Shown here in pieces: positions 26,001 through 33,259 of a DNA stretch of 64,000 nucleotides. The stretch spans positions 1-64,000 of the forward strand of contig CASFSV010000017.1 of the NCBI GenBank assembly GCA_949297415.1, written 5' to 3'. Every line of letters starts with the position of its first letter. The first letter of the stretch is position 1. The stretch comes from an uncultured Alphaproteobacteria bacterium (GTDB taxonomy: Bacteria; Pseudomonadota; Alphaproteobacteria; RF32; CAG-239). Both the position numbers and the translations under genes were made by a program. The notes beneath the pieces were generated by a model. That model was given only the letters and a program-made list of their open reading frames with translations. It was not told the DNA's origin and searched no databases.

Positions 26001-28236
26001 ACGTAAAACGGAGGAATTGCGTAATTCGTCAAAAGCTCCTTGGATTAAACGTAAGGCTGCAAATACCAATTTTCAGTCGCCCGATAAATTTTATACAGAT
26101 GAACAATTAAAAATTATTCATGCGGCTTTGGAAGAAAGGTCTTTTTTTCACTTTATGGAAGAAATTTGGTCCTCTCCTTTGGATGAAGATGCTAATCTTC
26201 AGAGATTTGATAAATTTTTAGAAGATAATCATGCTAAAACCGAAGGACTTATGAATTTAGCTCAAAAACTCGATGACGAACTCATTCATGAGGTAACTAA
26301 AAGACAAAAAGCTATGCAAAATATGGGGATTCGTGAAAATTTTGATATGTTTGATGATTTGACAATTAACAAATTTTATCAGTTGTATCTTGCAGGACAA
26401 GGAAATTATCACAAACCTTATTTTAATGCTAATTATCTGTCTAATTTGTATCGTCAAGCTCACATTCCAATGTCTATGAGTGAAAAATTTTTGGCGCTTC
26501 CTCGTTATCGTTCTTGGGATAATACGTATAAATCGCTTATGAAAGATTTTTTAGATAGAATTTATCGTATCTATCGTTTTCATAAAGAAATCGATTTTGC
26601 AAAACAAGCGGAGTTACGCGATATTCAAGCGGCAAATGAATTTATTAAACAACGTGTTGATGAGGGCGATGAAAGTCTTAGAACCTATTGGTTGGAAAGA
26701 CAACTCCTTTTGGATAAAAAAGAAATGAAATTGGGGGATTTGTTGGAGCATCAAGAACTTTACAAAAATTATCCTGATTTGAAAAATGTGATTGTTCGCT
26801 TTGTCGAACTTGATAATGATGACGGATATCATTTCTATCGTGATAAAAATTTTGAAAATGATGTTTTGGAAATTGATCCCAGACAGTTTGATTACACTAA
26901 TCTGAAAAATTTGTTGATGAAAGGTGCTGCTTTTGCTATTCAGATGCGCGAACATTTTGATTTGGTTCTCACGCCTTCTCAGCGACGTAATTTTATGGAT
27001 AGGCATATTTATTTGGCCAAAAAGAAAGCTGCGGAACATTTAGGGTCTTTTGTTGATGAGTTTGTTACTACATATCTTCCGGAATTGGCTCCGGGTAGTT
27101 TTTGGATTTATAGAGATGTACCGCTTCCGCTTATAGATGTTTATGAAAGCCAGAGTAAACAAAATAAAACGAATAAATCAAAAAAATCGGAAACTTCTGA
27201 TGCTGTTCGTCATCTTAAATTCAGAGATGTTGATTTTGATTTTTTGTTTGAAAAAGTTGATGAAAAATATGCTAATCATATTCTTGATCCTCATGAACGT
27301 CAACTAGGGGATTTTGCTTATGCTTCATTACGGGATTTGATTAGTAAATTTAATAATTTTGAATTGGTGGCTTCCAGAGTGTCTTCGGGCTATTTTCATA
27401 CTGCTCCTTTTCCTTGGGCAGGCGGTGTTTCTCAAGGCGAAATTGATGTTAGAAACATGATGCAAAGACAAAATTATTCTGATTGGCAGAGAAGTTTTGC
27501 TTATTGGGATGATAGAGTACGCAAACCTTCTTTGGATAAAAAACAACTCTCTTTTTCGGCACTACACAAATTTATGAACGCGGCCGAAGGTGATAAAGAG
27601 TTTATTGATTTTGATCCTGAAAAAATGAATAGCCTTCCTGATGATGATAATAAAATCAGAGGTCCTTATGACAGTTTGTCGCTTGTTATACAAAGGTTTG
27701 CAAGAGGGGCGTATGAAATTGCTGATAAGACTATCTATTTGTTTGAAAAAGCTGATGAACAGACAATTATGCATGAAACTTTTCACTATTTAAGCCAGTT
27801 GCTTAAAACTTCTATCTATAATACTGATTCTAAATTGAGATACGCCTATAACGGTATGTTGGATGATTTGAGAAAAGAGGTGCTCTATAATTATAAAATC
27901 GTTAAAAATAAAGGTAAATATAGTTTTGTGAGACACCTAGAAAGTCGTAATTTTCCTGATATCTTAGGGAGCTTCTCTACAACCAGTGAAGCTCTTGATT
28001 ATGCAGTTGAAGAGTTGTTTGTGTATCAGTTACGCAATAGCTTTTCTTATAAAAGGTATCCTAAAGACGAATATTTTGATTTGTTAAACTATTTTTATTG
28101 CACTTGGATGATTAACGTGTCTCAAGCGGTTGTCCTTAATGAGAAAAAATATAGTGAAGCAGCGCGCCATCTTATGGAACAGGTTAATCATTATTTGACT
28201 AAAGCTTGGTTTCGATTGGTGGATAAATTAAAATAG
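23098..28236 (+). CDS. Giant gp16-position virion protein with C-terminal zincin motif
   Basis: 1712 residues, the largest gene of the window. Residues 1-110 are acidic and disordered. Residues about 255-430 are hydrophobic and Gly/Ala-rich with PLREAGTEVLQQLLAENL, as in phage ejection or polyvalent proteins that meet the membrane. The middle is charged and helical. Near the end HETFH (residues 1559-1563, bases 27772-27786) fits HExxH, and EALDYAVEELF about 75 residues later could give the third ligand (E1638 or E1639). T7 gp16 instead has an N-terminal transglycosylase, which I do not find here. A metallopeptidase may replace it for wall entry or processing (inference). Confidence 0.72.
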   Translation: MSTMDNNLMAMTPIPQAADGQADLMMTSLPFADDELKQTILPSQNEEEQSQYAQNMTPIQTSSDDEFISSRDETASEPNDTLDDETDREIRAEDLQLDFGDDDDHNMPFSYLENEHNLQFPVLSADTIDEMKPHSSFQAVGDWLKQATDIQTYWNALESFGGDVAQYKWAYDEGNLGEFDAASFSKEALKATARGFSSDNLRMMGNVLSAFGTNIENKNLGIGIMTAGTTLHTPEVGAVFKNIGDKFQQYAERIETNSVLAPVQAAYISEPSWEKLANVLGQGSAQVLSMGAMAKYLGAASAYALFAGGGAAQVFNESYDKEQNVDTANTLALLSGGTTFAIDKIFNPLPKQIENRAKMTSKMIAKEALGAPLREAGTEVLQQLLAENLVRQVGIDDTQDLFEGLVESAIGAIAGTSALMAVDGSTYYAQKSYEDARRRMLLKGVSDEDIELFKKNALELLQSKPDAFSKVFSYSLEQNLKALELEASQAKPLERSARKADVDAFRKIYDEMYQRAFNATQDDTKAKITAGMIQANIMAFYNVDKSFSPQKILQDNLPKIKQMTYDKFKQQVSSEDKLLFQFGGVDAKYADIVKLKEALKLEDEEVNPRVIWSRTGWFHGQDGKWRFEISDADAKLKLNFDVNENELPKRYWQTYIQKLEKQEAQEIISLRALEKKVTDDAEVIEEIYNYLYGDFIDFLDKNYTGHFSFGIDKNGGFSFTDPEVDFEENIKKQQEKVNDNVVALVSSYDARNATNKLKQDSSMSSYIRDKTLKQLLIDKEKFNVLDDEDIAELTSANQNTATSYNIQKPNSGGLAVVVRSSDFKNNTTKVFNKDMSKLLNSYKGMKIYNPSLDSNIEIGKTSFKNLSDDAKLLIPYFPMLLEKAVFGARIEKAPQNTKSEIKASYYSYLPVEIDGNRGNVRIEVNENSNGDLLWNLQIKNMSAQEIEAHITHTTGEDVTFDDYLTEQERKTEELRNSSKAPWIKRKAANTNFQSPDKFYTDEQLKIIHAALEERSFFHFMEEIWSSPLDEDANLQRFDKFLEDNHAKTEGLMNLAQKLDDELIHEVTKRQKAMQNMGIRENFDMFDDLTINKFYQLYLAGQGNYHKPYFNANYLSNLYRQAHIPMSMSEKFLALPRYRSWDNTYKSLMKDFLDRIYRIYRFHKEIDFAKQAELRDIQAANEFIKQRVDEGDESLRTYWLERQLLLDKKEMKLGDLLEHQELYKNYPDLKNVIVRFVELDNDDGYHFYRDKNFENDVLEIDPRQFDYTNLKNLLMKGAAFAIQMREHFDLVLTPSQRRNFMDRHIYLAKKKAAEHLGSFVDEFVTTYLPELAPGSFWIYRDVPLPLIDVYESQSKQNKTNKSKKSETSDAVRHLKFRDVDFDFLFEKVDEKYANHILDPHERQLGDFAYASLRDLISKFNNFELVASRVSSGYFHTAPFPWAGGVSQGEIDVRNMMQRQNYSDWQRSFAYWDDRVRKPSLDKKQLSFSALHKFMNAAEGDKEFIDFDPEKMNSLPDDDNKIRGPYDSLSLVIQRFARGAYEIADKTIYLFEKADEQTIMHETFHYLSQLLKTSIYNTDSKLRYAYNGMLDDLRKEVLYNYKIVKNKGKYSFVRHLESRNFPDILGSFSTTSEALDYAVEELFVYQLRNSFSYKRYPKDEYFDLLNYFYCTWMINVSQAVVLNEKKYSEAARHLMEQVNHYLTKAWFRLVDKLK

Positions 28237-28263
28237 TTCGTATGCGTTTTTAGTGCAAAATGC

Positions 28264-28292
28264 TTGCATTTATATATCAGCAGTTCTATAAT
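28264..28292 (+). promoter_or_regulatory. Promoter of the low-complexity membrane protein gene
   Basis: TTGCAT, 17 bases, TATAAT (28287-28292), 33 bases before the ATG. It implies the next gene is transcribed separately from the virion cassette. Confidence 0.65.
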
Positions 28293-28324
28293 GCCTTAGT
28301 TTTTTCTTTTTGACGGAGTTTTTT

Positions 28325-29827
28325 ATGGATAATCAAGATATCTCTAAATTAAAAGCTAAGAGCAGAGTGGAACTGCTGATTTTGTTTTTTGTATTGGTTC
28401 TTGCTGTGGGAGGAGTGGCTGAATATCGTCATTTGACTGCTCCGATGTCTTCGGCTATGGTTGTTTTTGATTATGCTGAGGATAAGAATTTGGAGAAAAC
28501 TGATAATACTCAAACTCAAAAAAAACTTTCATCTTCGCTTGCTCAAAAAAATACTATTACTGCACCAGCAGAAGTTAAAGCTCCAATTTCTAAACTTAAT
28601 CCCCCTAAAGCTCAGGAAATTTCCGTTTCGTCTGTCGCAAAAGATGAAAAGGTACAGCTTGATGATGTGAAAAATTTAAGTGAACGTGTGCAACCTCAAA
28701 ATTCTGAACAAGTGGCTCAAAAGATTCAGGATAACAACAAGCAAATCGCAGAGAAGGGAATTATTCAGGATGAAACCATTGTTCAACGCGATGGTGCTGC
28801 TGAATTGACTAATTATATGCAAGATATTCACCAAAAAGCTGAAACCATTACTCGTCCGCAATCTGCTTTGGGACAAATTCAAGAACGTCAAGAAGTTAAA
28901 AAAACGCAACGTCAACCGCAGCCTGTGTTTGAAGCTGGTAAAATCGAAATTTATGACAGCGAAAAAGGGGTTGTTGCTGTTCATAAAACTGTTGAAGTTA
29001 TTGTACCAGAAAAGACAGTTCAAGAGGAGAAAATGGTAGATAAAGAAACAGCAGAGCTTTCTGAATCGCAAACTATCGATAATGTGAAAAAGCCTGAAAC
29101 TGCTAAAGCTTCAAATGCGCAATCAGCAGAGGTAGTGAAAACAGAAACTAATTCTGTTGAACAAAAAGTTGTTGCACAAACTAAAGAGCTTGCAAATGTA
29201 GATGTCAATAAAACGGCAACGGCCGATGTATCAGATAAGGCACAGCCGACTCTTTTGGTTCCGGTTAAAAACGAGCCGGTAGCAAATAATGAAGTTGCAC
29301 CGAAACCCGCAGAAACAAAATCAGAGATAAAGCAGGATTCTGCTCAAGAAGCACCGGTTGATATGATTAAGGCTATGCAAGAAAGCAAAGCTCCGGTTAA
29401 AGAAAATACGGTTAAATCAACAACTGCTCAGGAAAATATCATCAATCAGAATGATGAAATATCATCAAATATTGTTTCTGAAAAGCCGATAACTTCTGTA
29501 ACTAAGACGGTTGAGGAAAAGCAAAATGAAGTTAAAGAGCAGATTGTAGATGATAAAGAGGCTAAAAGTAAAAAGGCTAATGAGGCTTTAGAAAACCTAT
29601 TTAAGAAAATGTCTGAACCGAATGCCTTGACTAACTCTACATCTGGAGAGTTAGTTGGCGAAGTTACGGTTCCGGTTGTTGAGGCTATAAAGAGTGAATC
29701 GGTTGAAAATAAGTCTTCTATATCTCAAGGTGTTGAAAATAATGCAAAAAATAATGCAGAAACGATTTCAAAAGTTGATGAGAGTGGGGCTGTTGATATG
29801 ATGAAAGCTATTGTTTCGCGTCAATGA
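28325..29827 (+). CDS. Membrane-anchored low-complexity protein
   Basis: 500 residues from ATG 28325 (GACGGAG at 28311-28317). A single TM helix at about residues 15-33 (VELLILFFVLVLAVGG) follows a basic cytoplasmic start. The rest is Lys/Glu/Gln/Val/Thr-rich, without predicted globular structure. It has Pro-Val-Lys style stretches resembling TonB- or FtsN-like periplasmic spacers, but no TonB or SPOR domain at the end. A short motif occurs twice, PVDMIKAMQ (about 345) and AVDMMKAIVSR at the C-terminus. It has its own promoter. Function unknown; not obviously phage-derived. Confidence 0.7.
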   Translation: MDNQDISKLKAKSRVELLILFFVLVLAVGGVAEYRHLTAPMSSAMVVFDYAEDKNLEKTDNTQTQKKLSSSLAQKNTITAPAEVKAPISKLNPPKAQEISVSSVAKDEKVQLDDVKNLSERVQPQNSEQVAQKIQDNNKQIAEKGIIQDETIVQRDGAAELTNYMQDIHQKAETITRPQSALGQIQERQEVKKTQRQPQPVFEAGKIEIYDSEKGVVAVHKTVEVIVPEKTVQEEKMVDKETAELSESQTIDNVKKPETAKASNAQSAEVVKTETNSVEQKVVAQTKELANVDVNKTATADVSDKAQPTLLVPVKNEPVANNEVAPKPAETKSEIKQDSAQEAPVDMIKAMQESKAPVKENTVKSTTAQENIINQNDEISSNIVSEKPITSVTKTVEEKQNEVKEQIVDDKEAKSKKANEALENLFKKMSEPNALTNSTSGELVGEVTVPVVEAIKSESVENKSSISQGVENNAKNNAETISKVDESGAVDMMKAIVSRQ

Positions 29828-29925
29828 GTTTTTATACTGTGTAAGTTATTTTGTGTCTAACCTCTTGATATTATTGTGTTTGTTTGAATCGTGTGCAAAA
29901 ATGTGAAAAAAATTAAAAGAAAGTG

Positions 29926-29954
29926 TTGACTTCTTATTTTTTTCTATATATAAA
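29926..29954 (+). promoter_or_regulatory. Promoter of tRNA-Glu
   Basis: TTGACT, 17 bases, TATAAA (29949-29954), 19 bases before the mature tRNA end. The start would lie about 12 bases upstream of the tRNA. Confidence 0.65.
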
Positions 29955-29973
29955 CGCTTTTGTTCCGATCATT

Positions 29974-30048
29974 GGTCCCATCGTCTAGTGGTTAGGACAT
30001 CGCCCTTTCACGGCGGTAACATGGGTTCAAATCCCGTTGGGATCACCA
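29974..30048 (+). tRNA. tRNA-Glu (anticodon TTC)
   Basis: Acceptor GGTCCCA pairs with TGGGATC (one G-U), discriminator A, and CCA is encoded (30046-30048). Anticodon stem-loop CGCCC-TTTCAC-GGCG gives TTC. T-arm GGGTTCAAATCCC. Its 3' end and T-arm are partly repeated near 31157-31232. Confidence 0.95.
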
Positions 30049-30052
30049 ATTC

Positions 30053-30083
30053 AAACGGCAGGTATAAAAACTGCCGTTTTTCT
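30053..30083 (+). terminator. Terminator of tRNA-Glu
   Basis: AAACGGCAG pairs with CTGCCGTTT around GTATAAAAA, followed by TT and a pyrimidine-rich run. Confidence 0.75.
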
Positions 30084-30104
30084 TTTATAAATCAAGCACT
30101 TAAC

Positions 30105-30160
30105 CGAGTTCGAATGTTTGTTTTTTGAAAATTGCGTTTTGGGAGAATTTTCCGAACTCG
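30105..30160. repeat. GAGTTCG repeat unit 1
   Basis: CGAGTTCG (30105-30112) is the reverse complement of CGAACTCG (30153-30160). The left half, GAGTTCG-AATGTTT, recurs in unit 2 at 30434 as GAGTTCG-GATGTTT, so these look like two copies of a small interspersed element. The 460 bases from 30084 to 30548 contain no gene. Confidence 0.5.
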
Positions 30161-30382
30161 TTTGAGGATAATCCTTTGTTTTTCAATAAGTTAAATGAGT
30201 TTGAATCTCGTTAGGTCTTGGGATTGACTTTTAATTATGAATCGGATTTGAAATTTGTGATGATGAAAGTTTTTGACGTTGACGATGATTTATTTTGGCT
30301 CCGACGGCTAAGCACCAGTGGTTTATGACTTGGGATTATTAAATTGCCTGACATATATTTTTGCTGGTATTGTTTAAAGATA

Positions 30383-30420
30383 AATAGATATCCCCCCAGT
30401 TTACTGGGGGGATATCTATT
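30383..30420. repeat. Perfect 17-bp palindrome with 4-base loop
   Basis: Bases 30383-30399 and 30404-30420 are exact reverse complements with a TTTA loop; the core is six C paired with six G. There is no T tract after it, so it is not a standard terminator. It lies between the two GAGTTCG units. Confidence 0.8.
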
Positions 30421-30433
30421 CCAGGACTTTCAG

Positions 30434-30487
30434 CGAGTTCGGATGTTTTATTTTCAAAAATCATCATTTTTTCAATTTGTCCGAACT
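30434..30487. repeat. GAGTTCG repeat unit 2
   Basis: CGAGTTCGGA (30434-30443) with TCCGAACT (30480-30487). Same layout as unit 1, with AT-rich filler. Possibly one half of a small non-autonomous element. Confidence 0.5.
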
Positions 30488-30548
30488 TTTGCAATCTAGT
30501 TTATTTTTTTCAATATGTTAAAAATATTAATATAGCTATTTTTAATCT

Positions 30549-31064
30549 CTAAACAATTCCAAAAGCATCATCATATTTTATTACTCCGTTTAGTGGCTGC
30601 GGATTATTATCAAAGCTGATTGCCATAAAATTTTCATCTGCCACATCAAAAGGAGGTACTATTCCATATTGACTAGCCGGAACATATCCAGCTTTTGAAT
30701 AATAGGAAAAATCCCCTAAGACTATAGAATAATTATATCCTAAATTTTGTGCGATTTTATGTCCTTCTTGAATTAAAGCTTGTCCTATTCCTTGTTTTTG
30801 AAACTCAGGTAAAACAGATAACGGCGCAAGCGCTAAAACCTCTGTTGTATTAATCATTGCTTTTGTAAAAAGGATATGCCCAACTATCTTATTGTCAACT
30901 ATTGCAACAAGTGATAGCTCAGGGACAAAAGATTGACTTTTACGCAGTTTTACGACTAAATCTTGTTCATTCCCATCGCTATGTTTTGCAGATTTAAATG
31001 CTTCGATTATAACATGATAGACTTGAGCATAGTCTTCTTTTTGCTCTGTTCTAATGATTAACAT
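30549..31064 (-). CDS. GNAT family N-acetyltransferase (YhbS-like)
   Basis: 171 residues from the ATG at 31064, chosen because AAGGAAA directly precedes it; the frame runs 7 codons further upstream. The acetyl-CoA loop is clear: LAPLSVLPEFQKQGIGQALI (R/Q-x-x-G-x-G/A type), followed by GHKIAQNLGYNYSIVLGDFSYYSKAGY, the YhbS/small-molecule acetyltransferase form. Substrate unknown. The gene sits alone in the segment between tRNA-Glu and its partial 3' copy and may be cargo. Confidence 0.85.
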   Translation of the reverse strand: MLIIRTEQKEDYAQVYHVIIEAFKSAKHSDGNEQDLVVKLRKSQSFVPELSLVAIVDNKIVGHILFTKAMINTTEVLALAPLSVLPEFQKQGIGQALIQEGHKIAQNLGYNYSIVLGDFSYYSKAGYVPASQYGIVPPFDVADENFMAISFDNNPQPLNGVIKYDDAFGIV

Positions 31065-31156
31065 TTTCCTTACTTCCCTTAACATATTCTATATTTTTAA
31101 TTTAACATTATTATATTAAGATGATGTAAAATAGACTCGTAAACCGTGAGTTAAGC

Positions 31157-31249
31157 ATCACCAATTCAGTAGCGCTCTTTGTTAGGGCGCTTTTTTTGTG
31201 TCTAAATCATCTCTTTCGGGATTTGAACCCATCGCTTTTTGCAAAGCGA
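31157..31249. pseudogene. tRNA-like fragments (partial copies of tRNA-Glu 3' half)
   Basis: ATCACCAATTCA (31157-31168) repeats the tRNA-Glu 3' end plus flank (30042-30053) and is followed by a terminator. CGGGATTTGAACCCAT (31217-31232) is the exact reverse complement of 16 bases of the tRNA-Glu T-arm (30021-30036). It adjoins the hairpin TCGCTTT/AAAGCGA (31232-31249), which could be the variable arm of a decayed minus-strand class II tRNA. No complete cloverleaf can be drawn. Confidence 0.5.
31171..31197 (+). terminator. Terminator after tRNA 3' fragment
   Basis: AGCGCTC pairs with GGGCGCT around TTTGTTA, followed by seven T. It may be the original downstream end of a tRNA unit. Confidence 0.75.
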
Positions 31250-31388
31250 ATGGAGGCTCTCAATTCCGACTAGAATTTTTTTAATGTCAGTGTCTGATGT
31301 GCAAGTGTGTCTGTGTTTTTTATTTACTATTTATATAACATGTTGTATTATAAAATAAGAGGTAAAAGCGTAATTTTATAGGTTTAAT

Positions 31389-32450
31389 ATGGTAGCAAAA
31401 ACGGAGAATTTTGATGAAATTGTTTTTTCATTAAAAGAAAAACTTAGTTCTATGAGTGACAATGATAAGAATGCTTTTTTTGCTAAACCTGCGGATAATG
31501 CTTCTTTTAAAGGGCAATGTGCAGGACAATACTTATATGCATTAATTGCTAATAATGTAGAAAATTCGGAAGATATTAAAGATAGGTTATGTGAAATTGT
31601 TGGGGCTGAATATATTGATAAATATATGGAACATTTGGAAAGATTAAGAAAAGTTAAACAAGATGAAATAATGAGTTTGACTGAGCATTTGTATCACTTT
31701 TCTCAAAATTCTCAATTATCTGAATTGGAACCAAGATTTCAGTATTCATGCACACTAAATGAAGAAGCCGGAAAATCGTTGTGCTTTGCAACAAAAGAAA
31801 AAATATCTCCATATATAGGTAAACCATCTTCTAATAATCCTAATGAGTATAAGGGAATTTCCGTATTTATGGACGAACCTTGTTTGGTTTTGAGCGGTAT
31901 TGATTTAAAAAAATATGCAGTAGATGTAGAAAAAAATCAATCTTATCGTTATGAAGTCGATAAAAGTGTTTTTCAACCTCTTGTTTCTTTATCCGGTGAG
32001 TTTACTAACGAATACGCTTCTGACAAAACTGCAAAAATAATCAATGTATCAGGTCCTTTCGGTCTCCATGATATTTATAAAGCTGATATTCCAATTTATT
32101 ATATTCCTGATGCAGAAGATAGAAATACTCTAAAGAAAGTCTGGCAACAACATATTAATGAGGGGATGAGTCGATATCAAGCGATGGAAATAACTCAATT
32201 GAAATATCCTGATAAAATGTATTGTTTGAATAAAGATGAAGATTTACAGCAACAAATGCAAAATGCAATTCAGATTGAAAGAGTAAAATCTAAAATTGTA
32301 GATAGGCAAGGTAATGAAAATAAGAACAATATAAGATATAAATCAAAAGGAGGATTAAAACAGACTGAGGTTTCTTATAATTCCAAAGTGAAAATAAAAG
32401 AAAATTTGAATAATTTGTGTTGTGTTTCTGATACATTTGATAGAAGATGA
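31389..32450 (+). CDS. Hypothetical protein, mixed alpha/beta
   Basis: 353 residues; I do not recognise the family. Residues about 1-110 are helical and charged (ENFDEIVFSLKEKL, IDKYMEHLERLRKVK). The central part has strands with several Phe/Tyr/Pro (YKGISVFMDEPCLVLSG, YRYEVDKSVFQPLVSLSG, VSGPFGLHDIYK). The C-terminal ~90 residues are basic and Gln/Asn-rich. No signal peptide or TM segment. In the same frame, after two stops, lies the orphan coding stretch at 32460. A toxin or effector role is conceivable from context (followed by a small membrane protein) but not supported by any motif. Confidence 0.65.
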   Translation: MVAKTENFDEIVFSLKEKLSSMSDNDKNAFFAKPADNASFKGQCAGQYLYALIANNVENSEDIKDRLCEIVGAEYIDKYMEHLERLRKVKQDEIMSLTEHLYHFSQNSQLSELEPRFQYSCTLNEEAGKSLCFATKEKISPYIGKPSSNNPNEYKGISVFMDEPCLVLSGIDLKKYAVDVEKNQSYRYEVDKSVFQPLVSLSGEFTNEYASDKTAKIINVSGPFGLHDIYKADIPIYYIPDAEDRNTLKKVWQQHINEGMSRYQAMEITQLKYPDKMYCLNKDEDLQQQMQNAIQIERVKSKIVDRQGNENKNNIRYKSKGGLKQTEVSYNSKVKIKENLNNLCCVSDTFDRR

Positions 32451-32459
32451 GGTGTGTAA

Positions 32460-32672
32460 ATCATCAATTCAAATTATGAGGCAGCTTCTCGGGGAAAGTA
32501 TGGCTCGGTTGTATCAACTATTGGTGGGTATTTGAAAGAGGCAAAAGATATTTTTAAATATCCAATAGATGATTGTAAGCGTGATTTAGGGGCAAATGCT
32601 CGTGGAAGAGAAGGGGCTAGACAAGGAAAAAGTTTACAAGAAACGTGTCCGACACACTATAAAAGATACTGA
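32460..32672 (+). pseudogene. C-terminal gene remnant without a start
   Basis: Seventy codons read as plausible protein (NYEAASRGKYGSVVSTIGGY, then KYPIDDCKRDLGANARGREG and SLQETCPTHYKRY) ending in TGA, but no ATG lies in frame. The frame is the same as that of the 31389 gene, from which it is separated by TGA, two codons and TAA. It could be a broken continuation of that gene or the tail of an unrelated element, similar to C-terminal ends of polymorphic-toxin type proteins (weak impression). Confidence 0.5.
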
Positions 32673-32688
32673 AGAGGAAATGTGTAAT

Positions 32689-33090
32689 ATGACTAAACAA
32701 TCATTAAAAAATGTGATATTGATGAGTTTTAAGTTCATTATCCTATCTTTGTTATTGGTGGCATTTTTAGAAGATTATTTTATTGTTCAAAACGCAATAA
32801 GGGGGATTGTTTTATTTGCATATGCTTTTGTAATGCTTGTTTGTTTTATTTCTTTAGGCTACGCTTTCTTTTTTAGATTTCGTTATAAACGTATACTATA
32901 CATCATCTCAGGAGTGTTTTTTATAGGGTATTGTGCTATGAATAATCTGGTGTCTGGTATTTATGAAGCGAGAATGGTGTCTTTTTGTTTGCAAAATGGT
33001 CAAGTATATGATTACAATGAGCATAGATGTCGTATTGATTGCAGACATTGGAGTAAAGAAACAGGTTGTGTAAAAATTGAGACCGAGTAA
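32689..33090 (+). CDS. Small membrane protein with Cys-rich tail
   Basis: 133 residues from ATG 32689, chosen because AGAGGAAA is well placed and an earlier start (GTG/TTG-type at 32596) would overlap the remnant at 32460. Three or four hydrophobic helices (about 8-28, 34-58, 62-88), then a short extracytoplasmic tail with four Cys (SFCLQNGQ, HRCRIDCRHW, ETGCV) likely to form disulphides. Family unknown. Its position after an unknown gene would fit an immunity-type partner, which is speculation. Confidence 0.65.
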   Translation: MTKQSLKNVILMSFKFIILSLLLVAFLEDYFIVQNAIRGIVLFAYAFVMLVCFISLGYAFFFRFRYKRILYIISGVFFIGYCAMNNLVSGIYEARMVSFCLQNGQVYDYNEHRCRIDCRHWSKETGCVKIETE

Positions 33091-33208
33091 GTGTCAGATA
33101 TTTACAGAGGTGAAAGAAAACTGTTTTTAGCTTAGAAACGATGCGTAAAGCATTATATTCTTTAAGCTCTTCTTTTGAGTGGTTAGTTTATAGATTTCTT
33201 CAAAAAAC

Positions 33209-33237
33209 TTGATTTTGTGTGGAAAATGTGGTATACT
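33209..33237 (+). promoter_or_regulatory. Promoter of lipoprotein gene 33260
   Basis: TTGATT, 17 bases, TATACT (33232-33237). The predicted leader is only about 16 bases and has no Shine-Dalgarno. Confidence 0.65.
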
Positions 33238-33259
33238 CAAATTCTAAAAATTAATTATT

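Larger units (their letters stand above)
8852..28236 (+). mobile_element. Podovirus-type virion cassette (prophage remnant or domesticated)
   Basis: Fifteen or more co-directional genes in the order of T7/BPP-1-like podoviruses: terminase small and large subunits, portal, scaffold, capsid, gp11- and gp12-like tail proteins and internal virion proteins. The left edge is taken at the first consensus promoter and the right edge at the last virion gene. No integrase, repressor, DNA or RNA polymerase, holin/endolysin pair or tail fibre is recognisable. Flanking genes are chromosomal (GtrII-like on the left, tRNA-Glu region on the right). The large frames are all intact apart from the split tail gene at 18310. 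Confidence 0.85.

Noticed and set aside
28325..29827. Low-complexity protein as phage tail fibre
   Set aside because: It has a cytoplasmic start, a TM anchor and its own host-type promoter, and no fibre-like beta repeats.
30383..30420. Palindrome as an intrinsic terminator
   Set aside because: No T run follows on either strand and there is no gene directly upstream.
32596..32688. Longer N-terminus for the small membrane protein
   Set aside because: It overlaps the 32460-32672 coding remnant in another frame, and the Shine-Dalgarno fits ATG 32689.
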